A DNA stretch of 64,000 nt. Source: Stichopus chloronotus (lineage: Eukaryota; Echinodermata; Holothuroidea; Aspidochirotida; Stichopodidae). Shown here piece by piece: positions 37,216 through 50,165 of the stretch. The stretch is taken from assembly GCA_021234535.1 (NCBI GenBank), contig CM037836.1, positions 26,340,769 to 26,404,768 on the forward strand. The letters run 5' to 3'. Position 1 is the first letter of the stretch; the number at the start of each line of letters is the position of its first letter. The position numbers were made by a program, and so were the translations under genes. The notes under the pieces were generated by a model. It saw only the letters and a list, made by a program, of their open reading frames with translations. It searched no databases and had not been told where the DNA came from.

Positions 37216-38832
37216 GCCCCAGTGGTCAAGTTGGTAAAGTGAAGGTGGACATGGTGATGGAGCAGCTAGGGGAGGTGGACACAGGGACAGCGGTGAAGCA
37301 GTCAGTCGACAGGTGAACATTGAGATGGTCCATGTAGGGGGGGAGAGTTGTCGTTGAAGAGGCCAACAAAGGGGTGTGGCATGAGGAAGGGGAGTGAATT
37401 ATTTAAAGAATTCATGGTGAGTGTCACAAAACCTGGTTAAGCTTTGGGGTTCGTAGGGTTATAAGGTCTACAGTGTTTGAAATGCTTTTACATTTCTCGC
37501 ACCAATTACAGCTGTAGAAAATTACAGTAACTCCATATCTCTTGTAAGCATATGGCTTCATTCCATTCCAACAAAGTTACTTGGGAACGATTTTATATTT
37601 TAATACCAAACTAGTTGATGACTACTGTTAATTCAGGTACTGTAGAGATTGCCAGTCATGACAGGTGGATTCAATTTGTTTCTTAAGCAAGAATCCCAAG
37701 ATTTGAATTGTTACCATTGTGGGTTTATTGGGTTATACACTAAAGCCTAAACTTAAAATGAAGTGCTGAACACGTCCTACAAATTTTGAGGAATTGACTT
37801 CTTTGTATCTTTTTTTTTGTTTCCTTTGTTTGTAAGAATACTGTATGCTTTTCATTTTGTAGCCATATCTGAACATACAATTACCGTACACAATTTCACA
37901 AAGTATTTTTAAATTTTAATTTCCTTTCCCTGTTTCACTTTTCACAGTCAGTAACCACACGAGGTTTTACCTTCTGTTTCAGTTGAGCTTCGTAATTTCT
38001 TTGTTTAAATAATAGAAACTGTGTGGACATCCAGGCATGTTGTTGGGAAAAAAAAAACTGATTTGTTATTTGAAACATGCAGCCCATTAATTCAGCTGAG
38101 ACTTTCATCTGCAAACCATTTTAAGTGGTGAAATAACTTCAGTGTAACAGAATACTGTGCTATGGAATCAAATGTACACCGCAAAACATAGTTTAGGGAA
38201 TTTCATTTCCGGATCTTTTGATTCATTTCACTTTGAGTATATTCTCTCATCTAAAGATCTATAGTACATTTCGAACTGAGTTGAGGCTGTACAAATTTTC
38301 TTTCTTATCCATCGGTAAATGTTTAAATTTTGTCATGGTATGGTATGTCGAAGAGCGTGGCGTCGCCGACAGGTCTGTGTCTGTAGTACTTTGTGCAGTC
38401 TTGAGGGAAATAATTGAACCCACTGCATGGACTCAATTGATACTGAACTAGTCTACTGCTTGGATAAAACCATGACCAACACATGTAGAAGGCTGCACTT
38501 TGCCTTTGTAAATTATCATTTCATGTTTAACTGGATGTGTCTCTTACAGACTGCATTATTACTTAGTGATCGTGACTAACGTGATGCCTCGTCAAATTTT
38601 TAGCTATCTGACAGATTTATCCAATTCCTATACATCTCTCTGCTGTACTGTATGAGTCAGAATTCAGCATTGGTGCATGTAGCGTGCAAAGCAAGTAAAT
38701 AATTGAAGGGCCAAGAGCTTAAATACTGCCTGTTGATGATTTAATGCATCAAACATCCCTGACAAATTCTGTACATGATCTATTGTACCTGCACTAATTT
38801 TGTATTCTTGTAACTGGAATGAGATTGTAATG

Positions 38833-38850
38833 GGGGGGGGGGGGGGAGGA
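38833..38850 (+). repeat. G homopolymer run (about 17 nt)
   Basis: Pure G tract followed by GA-rich sequence. Confidence 0.9.
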
Positions 38851-40579
38851 GGGAGGGGCATATTGTAGATAAGGTATATATTTAAAGTGCTGCAAAGAGC
38901 TGCATAGAGCTTGGTGCAGTATTTTTTGCAACATACTGTAGCACTCATCAAGACTGTGACGACAGCATGCAAAAACAGCTTTTTGTGTTGCTGAAGGGCC
39001 TTTGGAGTTCCTTCCAAAAAAAAAAAGAAAAAGAGAGAAAAGACTTGCCTATTCATATTTCGTAAAAAGTTAGGATCAGAAACTATATACAGAGCCTTAT
39101 ACACATTCCTTTTAAGAGCCAAAACATTTGTGGCGACTTGGGTCATGAATGCATTCTCTGTGGCCTGCCATGCTATTCATCACTGGTGTTTGTGCTGATT
39201 TACTTTATTATTCTGAAAGCATCATTTTCCACATGGTGTCATGTCCTCTTATTTCATCTTGTCTGTATAATTCCAAGATTGCAGGATTTATCAGATATGC
39301 TCCTCTTTGCTTTCAACAGAAATCAGAATAATTTAAGCAGCAGCCTGAAAGGATTGGCCATTGAAAGAAATTGATATTTCAGACAAAGTAGGAAAATTTC
39401 TCTTTAATTGGAAAAACAATATATTTCAATAGCATGTTTGGTTCAGAAGTTTTGAATTTTTAAGGAAATGTTAATTTCAAAGTGGGTTCTGTATATTGCA
39501 CAAGCAAGAACTTGTTATGTCACTCAGGTGCAGTTGCGTGAAAAACTTTTGGATTCAAATAATCTTGACTGTCATAAAAGAGACTTACAATAGTTTGAGA
39601 GATGTGAGCTTATTGTCCACAATATTGTAAGGTAAATCTACAATACACCCAATCTCTATTCTTAATAGCATCAAATTTCAACTTAGGTTAACTAGAATTG
39701 AAATTGCAGACAAGTACATCAAAGCCCATTGGGACTGTGGACATGTATGCTGCACCTCTGAATCTCTGATTGCAGATCCGCCCAGTAACGTACATGTACG
39801 GTTTAAAGCTACAAGATCTGTGCATCTAAAGTGAGATTGATAAACTATAACACAAAGTAGGCCTGGCCTAGAGGGTATAATGGCACGCACATAGATAGCT
39901 CCGGTAACGAACTCGTAACACTGCCACAGTGGAAGAAAACTCACTCATGCTAAGTAATGCCTGCATTTAAATGAGCCTACAAACTCGATTAAAATGTAGT
40001 AGGAATAACGCTAGGCCTAAAATACTCCATCAGCAAAGATTCTGGCGGTTGAAGATACTTCAAGTAGCGATGTGAAAAGAAGGAACACCGTAAAAGCACT
40101 AATATGTCGTTGGTCGTTGTACGGTAGTGTACATACGCGATATCAGTGCAGTAGGTACAACACCAGGCAACTTGTGCATTAGCGGCATATGTTACTGTCA
40201 CTACCAGTTTGAAGCAACCATGCATAGAGTGCTAATGGGTAGGTGGAAATGACTTGAAGCAATCAATCAAATTCCCTACTTTCCCTGAGTAAAAGTCAGT
40301 AATATTTTGAAAGGGCACTCGGTGTTACACAGTATGATAAAATTCACAGGGTTTTGCAAGCAGGCTAAAATGGCGATTAGCACTTAATAAAACAATAGAA
40401 ATGTCTTCATCACTGTTCACCCTCTCTGTGAATCTGCACTTTATGTGTGTGCACAAGAACGTGTGACGCAACAATTCGTGTGCACCATTGCAGATGAAAA
40501 TGAGAAAAAAAAAAACACGACAAGCGGAGTAAATCCAAGAGTCAAAGCCATGGGCTTTGATTAATAGGGGCTTCAATTT

Positions 40580-40830
40580 TGAAGAAAAATAAAGACTTCT
40601 TGCAATAATTTGCCATTGTTACATAACACTTTGGTACCCTTGAGGAAACTGGAAATCGTTATTGACCAGAGGTAGCCTTTCTAACAGGAATATCTTGATG
40701 CATGAACAAGATATGAACATGGGGTTAGAAATGGCTGCAGTAGAATATTATTCTCTTTCATTTTGCACCCTTTCCATTCACACATAAAATGTGCCTTTAT
40801 CATCCTTCAATGTTCAGGCATACAGGTTGC
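40580..40830 (+). repeat. dispersed CTTGACCAGAG-type repeat, forward copy
   Basis: Starts with CTTCTTGCAATAATTTGCCA (shared in reverse with about 14040), then CCCTTGAGGAA, CTGGAAATC, TTGACCAGAG and ATCTTGATGCATGA. Confidence 0.65.
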
Positions 40831-41871
40831 ATGGCTATTTCCAAATTTAACACATGTGAGCAGTGAGCTGTTTAATTTTTGCTCTCAGTGTTAGTTGATT
40901 GTATGGAATACTTTGGTTCATTACTTTAATTGGCACTCCTCTTTTTTTAGTCGATGGTATGTATCATCAACATATCGGTCTCCATCCAGGTTGGAATCAA
41001 ATCCGTCCTGCAGTGAAAGCCAGTGAACTTGAAGCAACTACATAAGATATGGCCATTAATTTTTCAGTTCTTGGTTCACAGGCGTTGTAAACAAAGGCAT
41101 TATTTATGTCCTCTAGATTTGGCTGCTGTACCATGTAAGGCCTTCCTTTGCTTTTGTTCTTGAAATATTTACACAAAACCAATCCTACTTTAAAACTTGC
41201 TAATAAATCAAATGGAATTTTCTCTTGGAACTTTCTCACTTGACAGATTTCATCACTAGAGAAGATCATTATCCTTGCTGTACAGTTTCTTTGACAGCGA
41301 TGGTAACAAATAATGCTTTCTTTGTTCAAATGGAATGGAGCTTAGAAGGAAAGATATGCACTATTTTGAAAGGACTTTCTCCCAAATGGTTGAGTATTGA
41401 TCTGGAAAGAGTGTTTGTGTTGCTGAGTGAGAGATCTGGGTTCAAGTAAACAAAATCTCTAATCTTTTCTGTCCAAAACAAGTTTGTTTAACTTGTGAAT
41501 TATCTTGTGACATAATGACAAGCTCAAGTAGCTGTTGAAGAGTCAGCTAGCATGGGACAAGCCTACTGTGTATGTGCTTCATTTTCCTTTGTACAGATCT
41601 GTCTTAGTGTAAACAATGAACTCTAGTAATTTACATTTTCGTGGTTGTCCATCAGGGACTAGTGGATTTATTATTCCGTACTGTGTAATTTTGTATGTAT
41701 ATATATACTGGGTGCATAACCTAGTGCTGGAGGCTGTTAGGGTATTGCACAGTAACTAGATGGTGCACATGATACTATGGCTATGTATCCATTAGATAAA
41801 TCAATCACAAGTTGCTAGTTGTTCATTTACTACAGTAGTTGTAATTACAGTATATTACTACATTGATTTGC

Positions 41872-42960
41872 GATTCCTTGCCAAAGGCAGGGAAGGAATC
41901 TATGGAGTCATGATTGTGTGTGTGGGTGTGTGTGTGTGATGCCATGGCCAGCTTGGAAAAATGATATATCTCAAGAAGAGAAAGATGATTGAACCTCAAG
42001 TTGGTGTGTAAGTAGTCCATTGTAAGATAGATGTTCCATGTCATTTTCGTAGAGGTCAAAGGTCATTTGAAAGCTACCAGAGCTTAAAGTGATTGCATGT
42101 GTACTGAAAAACCAAAAAGATAAGATTATGTTTGATCTTAACTTTTTCTTTATTTTTAAACGTACACCCGAGGTTGTACATGAACGGACTATGTCTTTCA
42201 ATGAAGGAAAATGACAGTAATTACTTCGAAAAGCAACGGGCAAGCAACGGGCTTGGCATAAAAACAGTAAAAAACAGAAATCATATTTGAAAAATAACGG
42301 TTCTTACTATAACCACCTACACAATGATTATACAACAGTACAGGTCTCACTAGTGTATCAAAAACATTCTACTCAAGTCGTCGCTCCTTGGTTGGGTACC
42401 GGGAATTGTAGTATTTGGTGAAAGGAAACACTGTACAAATAACCTACGAACTGAACACAACCTTGCCCGCGGCGTCAGTCATCCTGAGTGGTAACTAAAT
42501 ATTCAATACTAGTATACTTCCCACTGGCTTGTTCAAAGAAGCACACCATTGATTTGAATGAAAACTCTCAACCACTACATTATCGTATTCTACACTTTTT
42601 GTCGTTATGTTAGAAGAATTTGAAATCATATGGCAAAATTACGAAAAAATTATGAAACCTATTTATTTCCCAGATTGTCTGAATGGTGTAATTAGAAGCC
42701 TTACCAAAATTTTGGAGATGAATTTTCAATTTTTTTACTTTTTGCCTACGCTCGCAATCACTTTAAAGTATGAAAACATAAAGGAAGATACCTCAGCAAC
42801 TGAATGCTGCTGGAACTTTAAACTGTTAGCATCAAATTGAGTGTCCTTGATGAGTATTTACTTTTTGGAAGGTTAAAGGTCATGTGAGATAGCTAGAGGT
42901 AGTAGTTTGCAAATCTTGTAAACACAATATCTCAAGAAGGGAAAGTTACTTGGTGTGTTG
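41872..42960 (+). mobile_element. Helentron-like hairpin element interrupted by a MITE
   Basis: Starts with hairpin GATTCCTT...GAAGGAATC (41872-41900) and a GT tract (about 41916-41938). A perfect AGGTCAAAGGTCA lies at 42053-42065. At 42084 the element is interrupted by a 683-bp TTAA MITE and resumes at 42767 with TATGAAAAC, AGATACCTCAGCAACTGAAT and TATCTCAAGAAGGGAAAG, exactly the continuation seen in other copies. The 3' end is missing. Confidence 0.8.
42084..42766 (+). mobile_element. TTAA-flanked MITE, family 2, copy B (nested insertion)
   Basis: 683 bp between TTAA at 42084-42087 and 42763-42766, with perfect inverted termini AGTGATTGC / GCAATCACT just inside. It splits the hairpin element at 41872, whose uninterrupted form reads GAGCTTGAAGTATG at this site. 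That makes TTAA the target duplication. Confidence 0.88.
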
Positions 42961-43109
42961 TAGCGATGTTGCAGTATCGGCTAATGATGTCATTATGGTC
43001 TTGACTTTCCTCCTGATGTCGTTTGTGAAATGACCCAAATACTATCATCTGTACGCTTTTGGAAAAAAAAGCGTTTCTTAAAGGAGCATAGTGCATTGTA
43101 AATTACATG

Positions 43110-43290
43110 ATTCACATTGTAGACATATACTTACCCCTTGCCACACTACTGCATCAGTTTGACCTATGCTCTACAAACCTCGAAGTCAATTCTGACACCG
43201 CGCCCTCTAAGACCTAGCTCGCCCTCGTTTGCCTTTCGCTCGAGGGGTAAGTATAGTCACTCGTGAATACCCACACCAGTGAGTTGTGGG
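43110..43290. repeat. TCACATTGTAGACA repeat with inverted ATACTTACCCCT termini
   Basis: ATACTTACCCCTTG at about 43128 and its inverse CGAGGGGTAAGTAT at about 43241 bracket about 100 bp of relatively CpG-rich DNA. The flanks match 35640-35745 and 53515-53545. Confidence 0.65.
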
Positions 43291-44761
43291 GATTACATAA
43301 CTTTTTCCCCTTTCTTTTTCGAAATCGAGTTGAAGCATACCTATTTAACAGATTTGTGGTAAAAAAATGATCAGCCAATGACAATTTTTGTTAACGAGTG
43401 CCCCAGTAGAGAGAAAAAAAACATCAGTATATGAATTTTCTTATGTTATGGCCTGCAAGATAATATTCATGAGTATGTCTTTTGTGCCTCCCCCTAGCTT
43501 GCACATGGATTGTTGTTTGGTCAAAGGGCTATCAACGTTTACCTGGACTCTGCAGGTAAACATTGATGCCCTTCAGCCAACAACATTCCTGCTTCAAAGT
43601 TAAAGGGAAAAAAAAAATTGCATTATTGATTGTGAATGGTACTGTTGTAATGAGGTGGGAGAATATCCATCAATGATGGTAACACACATTGGTGATATAG
43701 GAACCATTGCATTGAATCATTGTGTTACTTTGCTGAAATCTGCAGAGATCTGGGGATCTCAGAGATCAGAATAAACATAAATATCCTTGAAGGTATGAGA
43801 TAGTAGTAATAAATCTTTGTAACTTATCATGGATGATGCTTTTGCTGGTTTGTAGAAAGTATACACTAAAGACCTTTCAGCAGAGATTCTGGCCTAATAG
43901 GAAAGCCAACCATCATGTTATCTCCTTCTTTGTTACCTTTCGTATGCTTTGAGATTTATTGTTGAAAGGGATGGATCTTTAGCCAAGGTTGCCGTAGCCA
44001 TGGTCACTTTATGTGATATAGCCCTATCAATTGATAGCATCAATCATTTCCAACTTTGTAATTATTTTGACTCTCAGATTCAATAAGAATCGTTTTGAAA
44101 GGTCACTACTCACTAGTGTAATTACTCAAGCTTCAATATTTACTGTGTTCTGTTGATACATACCTTAAAACACAAACATGGACTCATGATCTTGCAGTGT
44201 GCCCAATTCACCACCATGTCCATGACTAATAAGAGTGATGTCATACTGAGATGAAAAAGACATCTGGTCATGTCATGGACTGAGGATGTTCTCCTAATAA
44301 AAATACAAAAACCTTGTTCCAGAAACTGCACATTGTGATAGGTCATGGTGCATTTCACTGGTTGATAGTGTAAGTTTAACGTTGGGTAATTGTTGTGTTT
44401 AATTTGAGTAGGACTTTATGGACGTTCCAGTTTGGTGATGTATGGCAAACAAACTTACCCTTTACGGTTCATTGCTTCCATGTGAGAGTAACACATGCAG
44501 TCACAGTCTTGAAATATGGGAAATTAATCTGGCAATTCATAACGCTATGTATAATTTCAGTGTAAAATTTCTCTTTGCAATCTAATTAATATTTCATAAT
44601 TGTTGTGAACTATAGTTCTCCAGACTTCGCAAAAATGGAGTCTCACAAGATTAATGCACTGCTGGCACTCTGCAGCAATTGGCTGCCAAAGGAGACATGA
44701 AATTTTCAAAGGTACAGGATGCTCTACAGAATGAGCGTCTTGCTTGTTTTATGTTTTCCAA

Positions 44762-45200
44762 GTGCAATTTGTTTTAGCCGGTGTGGCTACTAAGGCTAAG
44801 GTTTTGATTTGAAAACCGGTTGAAACTGGTTTTGTTTGATTTGGTTTTTTTTTAATTTTCGAGAAACTGAAAAACCGGTTACTAGGAAAAAACCGGTTAG
44901 TGACCAATCGTGATTTTTTTTCCATTTCAAATTTTACTTCAATAAGGCATTCCACACTTTTTAATGGAAAGTTTCTACTTATTGCTGGTGTGTTGAAGGA
45001 TTTGTCGAAAACTTTGAATTTTCGTTTAACTTTTGACCAACAGTTGTGCCAATTCTTAACTCTGTGTGCATACGTAAGTGCTTTATGCATATGGTCAGAG
45101 CAGGTTTTGAAAAAAACGGTTTTAATTTAAAAACTGGTTTTCACGGCCACCAAAACCGGTTTCAATTTTTTTTACTAACTATCACAGCCTTAGTGACTAC
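44762..45200. mobile_element. inverted-repeat element rich in AACCGGTT
   Basis: The outer ends are inverted (CTACTAAGGCT near 44787 and AGCCTTAGTGACTA near 45187), and inner arms are inverted AAAACCGGTT/AACTGGTTTT blocks. Four exact AACCGGTT palindromes lie at 44814-44821, 44873-44880, 44891-44898 and 45154-45161. No coding was recognised. The element class is unknown, possibly hAT-like. Confidence 0.6.
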
Positions 45201-46530
45201 GTCATGCAATGTACACAGTTTGCACTATGTAGTTCCTTTATGTGTAAAGCTAAAAATGTTACAGGAGGAGAAGAACCAGGAAAGATAGACAACCTTAGTC
45301 AAGGACTCTGCTGACTAAAAGAAAGAAAACAAAAACAAACAAAAGGAGAACTGAACCTTTGGTTGGCTGTGACGCATGCTTGCAATGCATTCATAGACCT
45401 GTCCACACTTGTGGCTAGGAAAATAAGCGGGAAGATCCATACTTTCATGGATAATCCTTTGAGAGAAAAGTTCCAGATTCTGACCTCTATGGTAGTGTTT
45501 AATGCTGCTGCGCATTCTGTTATTTCAGCTTACATCTGCCCAAGTGTCCCTGGTGAGTTACAAACCTGAGAATGTCATTATCAAGCAAATAGTGAGCACT
45601 ACTTGAGCTCTGTAAGCACTGCTGACTTCTTTGATTTGAACAAGTAGAATACAAGTAAGATGCAAGAATGTCCAGCCAGTTCAGAGTTTCAGTAAAGAAG
45701 TTAATTCACAAAGCAAAACAAAGTAATTAAACAAACAAATGAACAGTGTAACCATTGAGAATGAGTGCAGTGCAGTTTTCTACTGCAAGGTACATGCTTG
45801 ATATCATTACTGCGACTCACTCATTCCGTCATTCATACTGAAGCTCTGCCAGATAAACAGTTTGAAATCTTTGATACAATACCCATATGAAGTACTACTC
45901 CTCCAGCATCTTGTTTTCTCACTGTCCAATCCATATTTTAGTATCATGGGAATACCTTGTCTATTCTTTTTTGCTCCTTTGGGATATCTTTGAAAGAAAT
46001 CTTACTTCTCACCCCCAAATGGACATGAAATTATGAACACCTTTTCAAGAGTGTCTCTTTTATGTGCATGTTGAAGAGCCTCAGGGGCATATTACTCACT
46101 GCCGATATTTTCCTGCCACTCAGAGCTTGAATAATGTTCCTTGCCCAGGAATGGTGTGTAAATGATTCAAGCACATTACTTTCGGATGTTGGCTCCTTTG
46201 TCCAGTGTGTATGTATCTGCGATGTTGGCAAGCACTGTGAAAACGAAGCAGAGGCCCCGTGATAGGAGGAAATCATACAGGTTGGAACTGAAACAACTGT
46301 AGCAGGCTAGTGAAGGAGAATCAATTGCTTACTGCGATGATCACAGACTTGTTTTTGTATACCGTTACATTGAAAGATCTACTCTCCCAGCAAATTTTGC
46401 AGCGATATTTGGAAAGCACGAAATCATTTAAAAGCAGGCAATGGTATGCACGTTTTATTCATCAGTGAGTCAAATGACTTTGACTGGTTCATGAAAAAAC
46501 GTGCTGCCTATTTTGCCTAGATACATATTG

Positions 46531-46547
46531 CGGGGGGGGGGGGGGGA
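46531..46547 (+). repeat. G homopolymer run (about 16 nt)
   Basis: Pure G tract within otherwise mixed sequence. Confidence 0.9.
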
Positions 46548-49500
46548 AGTTCTGCACCTTTGAGAATTCAAAGAGACAACAGTTTAGAGCATCAGGTAGC
46601 ATTAAGAAGTTGGAAGGTATTGTTGTGTTGACAGTTGCACAAAGAATTGTTCAAAGTGAGCAGCATTTGCAATTGAAAGCAGTTGGTGTAATGTGAATAG
46701 GCCTGTGCTTTAAAATGTTTAAAAGGTGAGGTATTAAGGATACTTTAATTTGGAAAGAATATATTGCCAGAAATGATCATACACTGCATGGCTTTAAAAA
46801 TTTTGTGATTATCCTGTCGATTTGTTTCTTCTTAGCAAGAACCCTGTTTGGATAGAAATAACAAAGGCTGGAATGTTTAGAGTTATTTTGTACAAAGCTT
46901 GACTCTTCTATTTTAACCTTCAAGTGGTCATAATTGCAGTATTTTCAGACACTCAAATCTAGTCCCATTATTGACTCTACTATGGCATCGAGAGATATCC
47001 CTTTTAAACGGAACTGTTTTTACAGGTAGTTGTGTGGGGACACGTGAGATCATTGCTCACAAAGACCCAAATTAGATTGACAGATCTGATCTTACTTCAT
47101 GTTGAAATTACCTGTCCCTGCACAACTAATAAAGATCCATCTACCATGCCAAAAATTCTGGTAACCTCAGTCCTAGCTCTACCTTTGCCCTCATCAGTCA
47201 CCCGGTTGCTATGCCCATTTTGCACCGTTGCTAACATCAAGATAATTGGATTACGTAACACTGCAACACACATAGCGGATCGTTCTTGGGACTAACCAAG
47301 AAAGAGCAAAATTTAACATTTTTAAATCATCCAAATCTCACAATTTATAGCAAATTATCTCTTAAAACTCACTCAGAACATTGGGAACACATTATCCAAG
47401 AGGTATGGCCCGATATAATTGTTCCAAAAGAGATAAATCGCACAAATATTTGGTCCAAACGAAGGTTGCACATCTCAACACAGTCGCAAAAATTTTCCCT
47501 CGTGATCGTCACAGAAAATGTCGAAAATATCCGCAATGGGAATCCCGAACGGTTTCATACTTCACTTTCACAAAGTTAATTGAGTTTTTCACATGAAAAT
47601 GACAAAAATGATAACAGAGGTGCGGTGATGCACTTCCGTGACAAGTTTTAAAATCTTTTTCTTGTTGCTAGGGCTACACTGTTTCTTTTCTACTCCATAT
47701 ACGTACTGTTTACGTACTACTGATACGTAGGCGCACACGCAAGACATACGCTACCCACAATGCAATACTGTAAACTAGTTTGGACTTGTTCGGATTTCGA
47801 CATCGTGTCACGTCATTACACGTTATTATCATATGACGAAACAAGAGTTGGCGTGGTTTGTATATAGAGCAACCAACTGCGAAGGCAAGTGAAAGTGATG
47901 GGAGTTATTTAGTATGTAAATATCACTAGAATGTCTTCGAACAAGGGGAGATTATAACCGTATGTCGAAACAAGTGTCATGATTGACGTGGAGTAGCTTT
48001 GGAGATTGACGGAGTGGTGATGCTGTTCCCTGACATGTTTTACTGAAGGTTGTTTGAAGGCGTGGTCAAAAGCTAAAATCATCGATATCTCTGCCGGATG
48101 ATCGTGTATAGTTGCAAAATTTGGAAGGGGAGTTGGGGAGTGTACAGAGTATGTGCTGTGAAAATATTAGTGTGATCGAATGCACAGGGGCGAAGATATC
48201 ATCGTTTGAAAATTTGACTGCGCAATTGCGTAAGCTGGGCAACCGTAGCATTTTCAAGGTCACTTTTCAAATAGAACTGTGTGAAGCGTCGTAGTTAATT
48301 GCATAGCAACCAGGTGACTGTCATTGCCAAAAGTGGACAAACACCTTCCCAAACTACTACCTAAAGGTGCTAATTACCGGATTGACTAGGTATGGGATAC
48401 ATGTGCCTTTTGAGATACATGTCCTATGTAGTGGTGATCCTTGAATATTGTGGAATGAGCAAATTAATATGTAGTGGATTGTTTTTGTAGTTTAACATGA
48501 TGTTGTTATAGATGATTTATCAGCCTCAGGTGTTGTAATGACTGTTTGTGTGACTGCAAAAGTGCTGGATTTGTTAAAATGCTGTTACCATATAGCATGC
48601 CTGTTCAATGTTAGAGTGAAGCGCAAGTCACCCTGCTCTTTCCTGGATGCCCGCAATTTCTGCAGTAAAACCAAAGTTTTGTGCAAAGTTGTCCTTCAGA
48701 CAACCAAACTAGTTATTGCTTGAACCAAAACAGCACAACTGAAACAATGTTCATAGTTCAACCAAGAAACATGTTAAAGGGTGTAATTTTTGCAAGGCAA
48801 CTCTGTAAATCACCAGATTTGCATGTTAGGTGGTCCCTGGAAAACCAGATAAAATTTGCCCAACTTTCGGTATCTTTTTCTCTCGGTTAAGTACTATAAT
48901 TCTTCGTAAAGCGCTTCTTGTTGTGCAAGCATAGGATCAAGTGAGAACCATGTCTGCCATCGTACTGAAGTACAAGCCAATAGTCCTAAAGTATCAGTGA
49001 TTTCTAAATCACTGTTATTACCTGTTGACATAGTAATCCATCAGGACCTATTAGTATGTATGGTACTTGAATAGTCTTGTCCTTCATGCTCCGGCATGTA
49101 GCTACTCACATCTATTTCCAACTAATTATGTAGACATGTGTCATAGGGTGATAATCATCAGCCGGCCATTACAAGTGTGTCTCTGCGAGCTGCATATTAG
49201 GCACAGTGGGATTCCAGCAGAATAAATTGATCCTTTCCTATTGGCATTCTTTGATCTAATCATACAGTTAATGCAGTGTCACTGCACATAGTTACTTGAT
49301 GGGTGGTGATAGAAGAAGTGTTAAGAATTTAATCAGTCGGTGGATAACGCTAGGATATAGTCAACTATCACGCTCTTTGTATTGTTGCTAGTTACTTAGG
49401 GGATTTTTTTTGGGGGGGCATGAGGAATGGGAGGGGGTGGTTGTGGAGAGTTATGTGAGGAACCCTTGGCATGGAATGTAGACATATTACTATCACCTAC

Positions 49501-49887
49501 TCTTCATTGGGAACATTGCAGCTCCCTGTTGGGAATCATTGACTCTTCTTGGACATCACACCCAGGAGGGAGAAAAACTGTGCAAGAAGGGATTTAAGAC
49601 AATTGGTTTGACTATTTTAGCATGGAAGGATACACAGTATGTTAAACCAGGGAGCTGGCAGCTCCCTGGAGAAACTGCACAACATGAGAGGCGAATACTG
49701 GGAAGTATAGTATATATCCAATTCTGCTAGACTGGAATCAGAGACTATCAGACATTTTGCATGGCTAGTGTGAAAAATACGAGGGTGGACATGGTTTCAC
49801 TTATTGAGTTAGGGAATAAACATTAACAACATTATTACTGGTGGCCTGTAATGCTCTGATATTAAGTGGCTGTCATTGGTACTGTAG

Positions 49888-50165
49888 GTAGGTACGTAGG
49901 TAAGATGGAAGGGAGGTAGGGAATGAGTTAACTATTTAAAGAGAAAGGGAGGGAGCGAGGTAGAGAGGGATATAGATAGGTGAGTTGGTAGGTTAGGAGG
50001 TAAGGAGAAAGGTAGGTTGGGAGTTAAGTAGGAAGAAAGGTACTAGGGAGGTAGGTAGATAGGCATGTAGGTAGGAAAGGAAGATAGGTAAAATAGAGAG
50101 GAGAAAGTTGAAGTGTATGAGAAGGTAGGAAGGGATAGAAGAGATAGGGAGGTAGGTAGGTATGA
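49888..50165 (+). repeat. degenerate GGTA/GGAA-type tetranucleotide microsatellite
   Basis: Nearly continuous GGTAGGT, GGAAGG and GAGGTAGG words over about 280 bp. The open frames on the minus strand are shadows of the simple repeat. Confidence 0.85.

Noticed and set aside
38664..39146. 160-aa minus-strand frame, the longest isolated frame in the intron
   Set aside because: It spans a 17-nt G run (poly-Pro) and an A/G-rich tract (poly-Phe), shows no domain, and has no splice or promoter context.
41385..41450. tRNA-like A box (TGGTTGAGTATTG) and B-box-like GGGTTCAAGT
   Set aside because: The B box deviates (GGTTCAAGT instead of GGTTCAANTCC), no cloverleaf can be drawn, and no second copy was seen.
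47032..47596. Three overlapping frames of 71-97 aa
   Set aside because: Different frames, no recognised motif, and composition like the surroundings; treated as chance.
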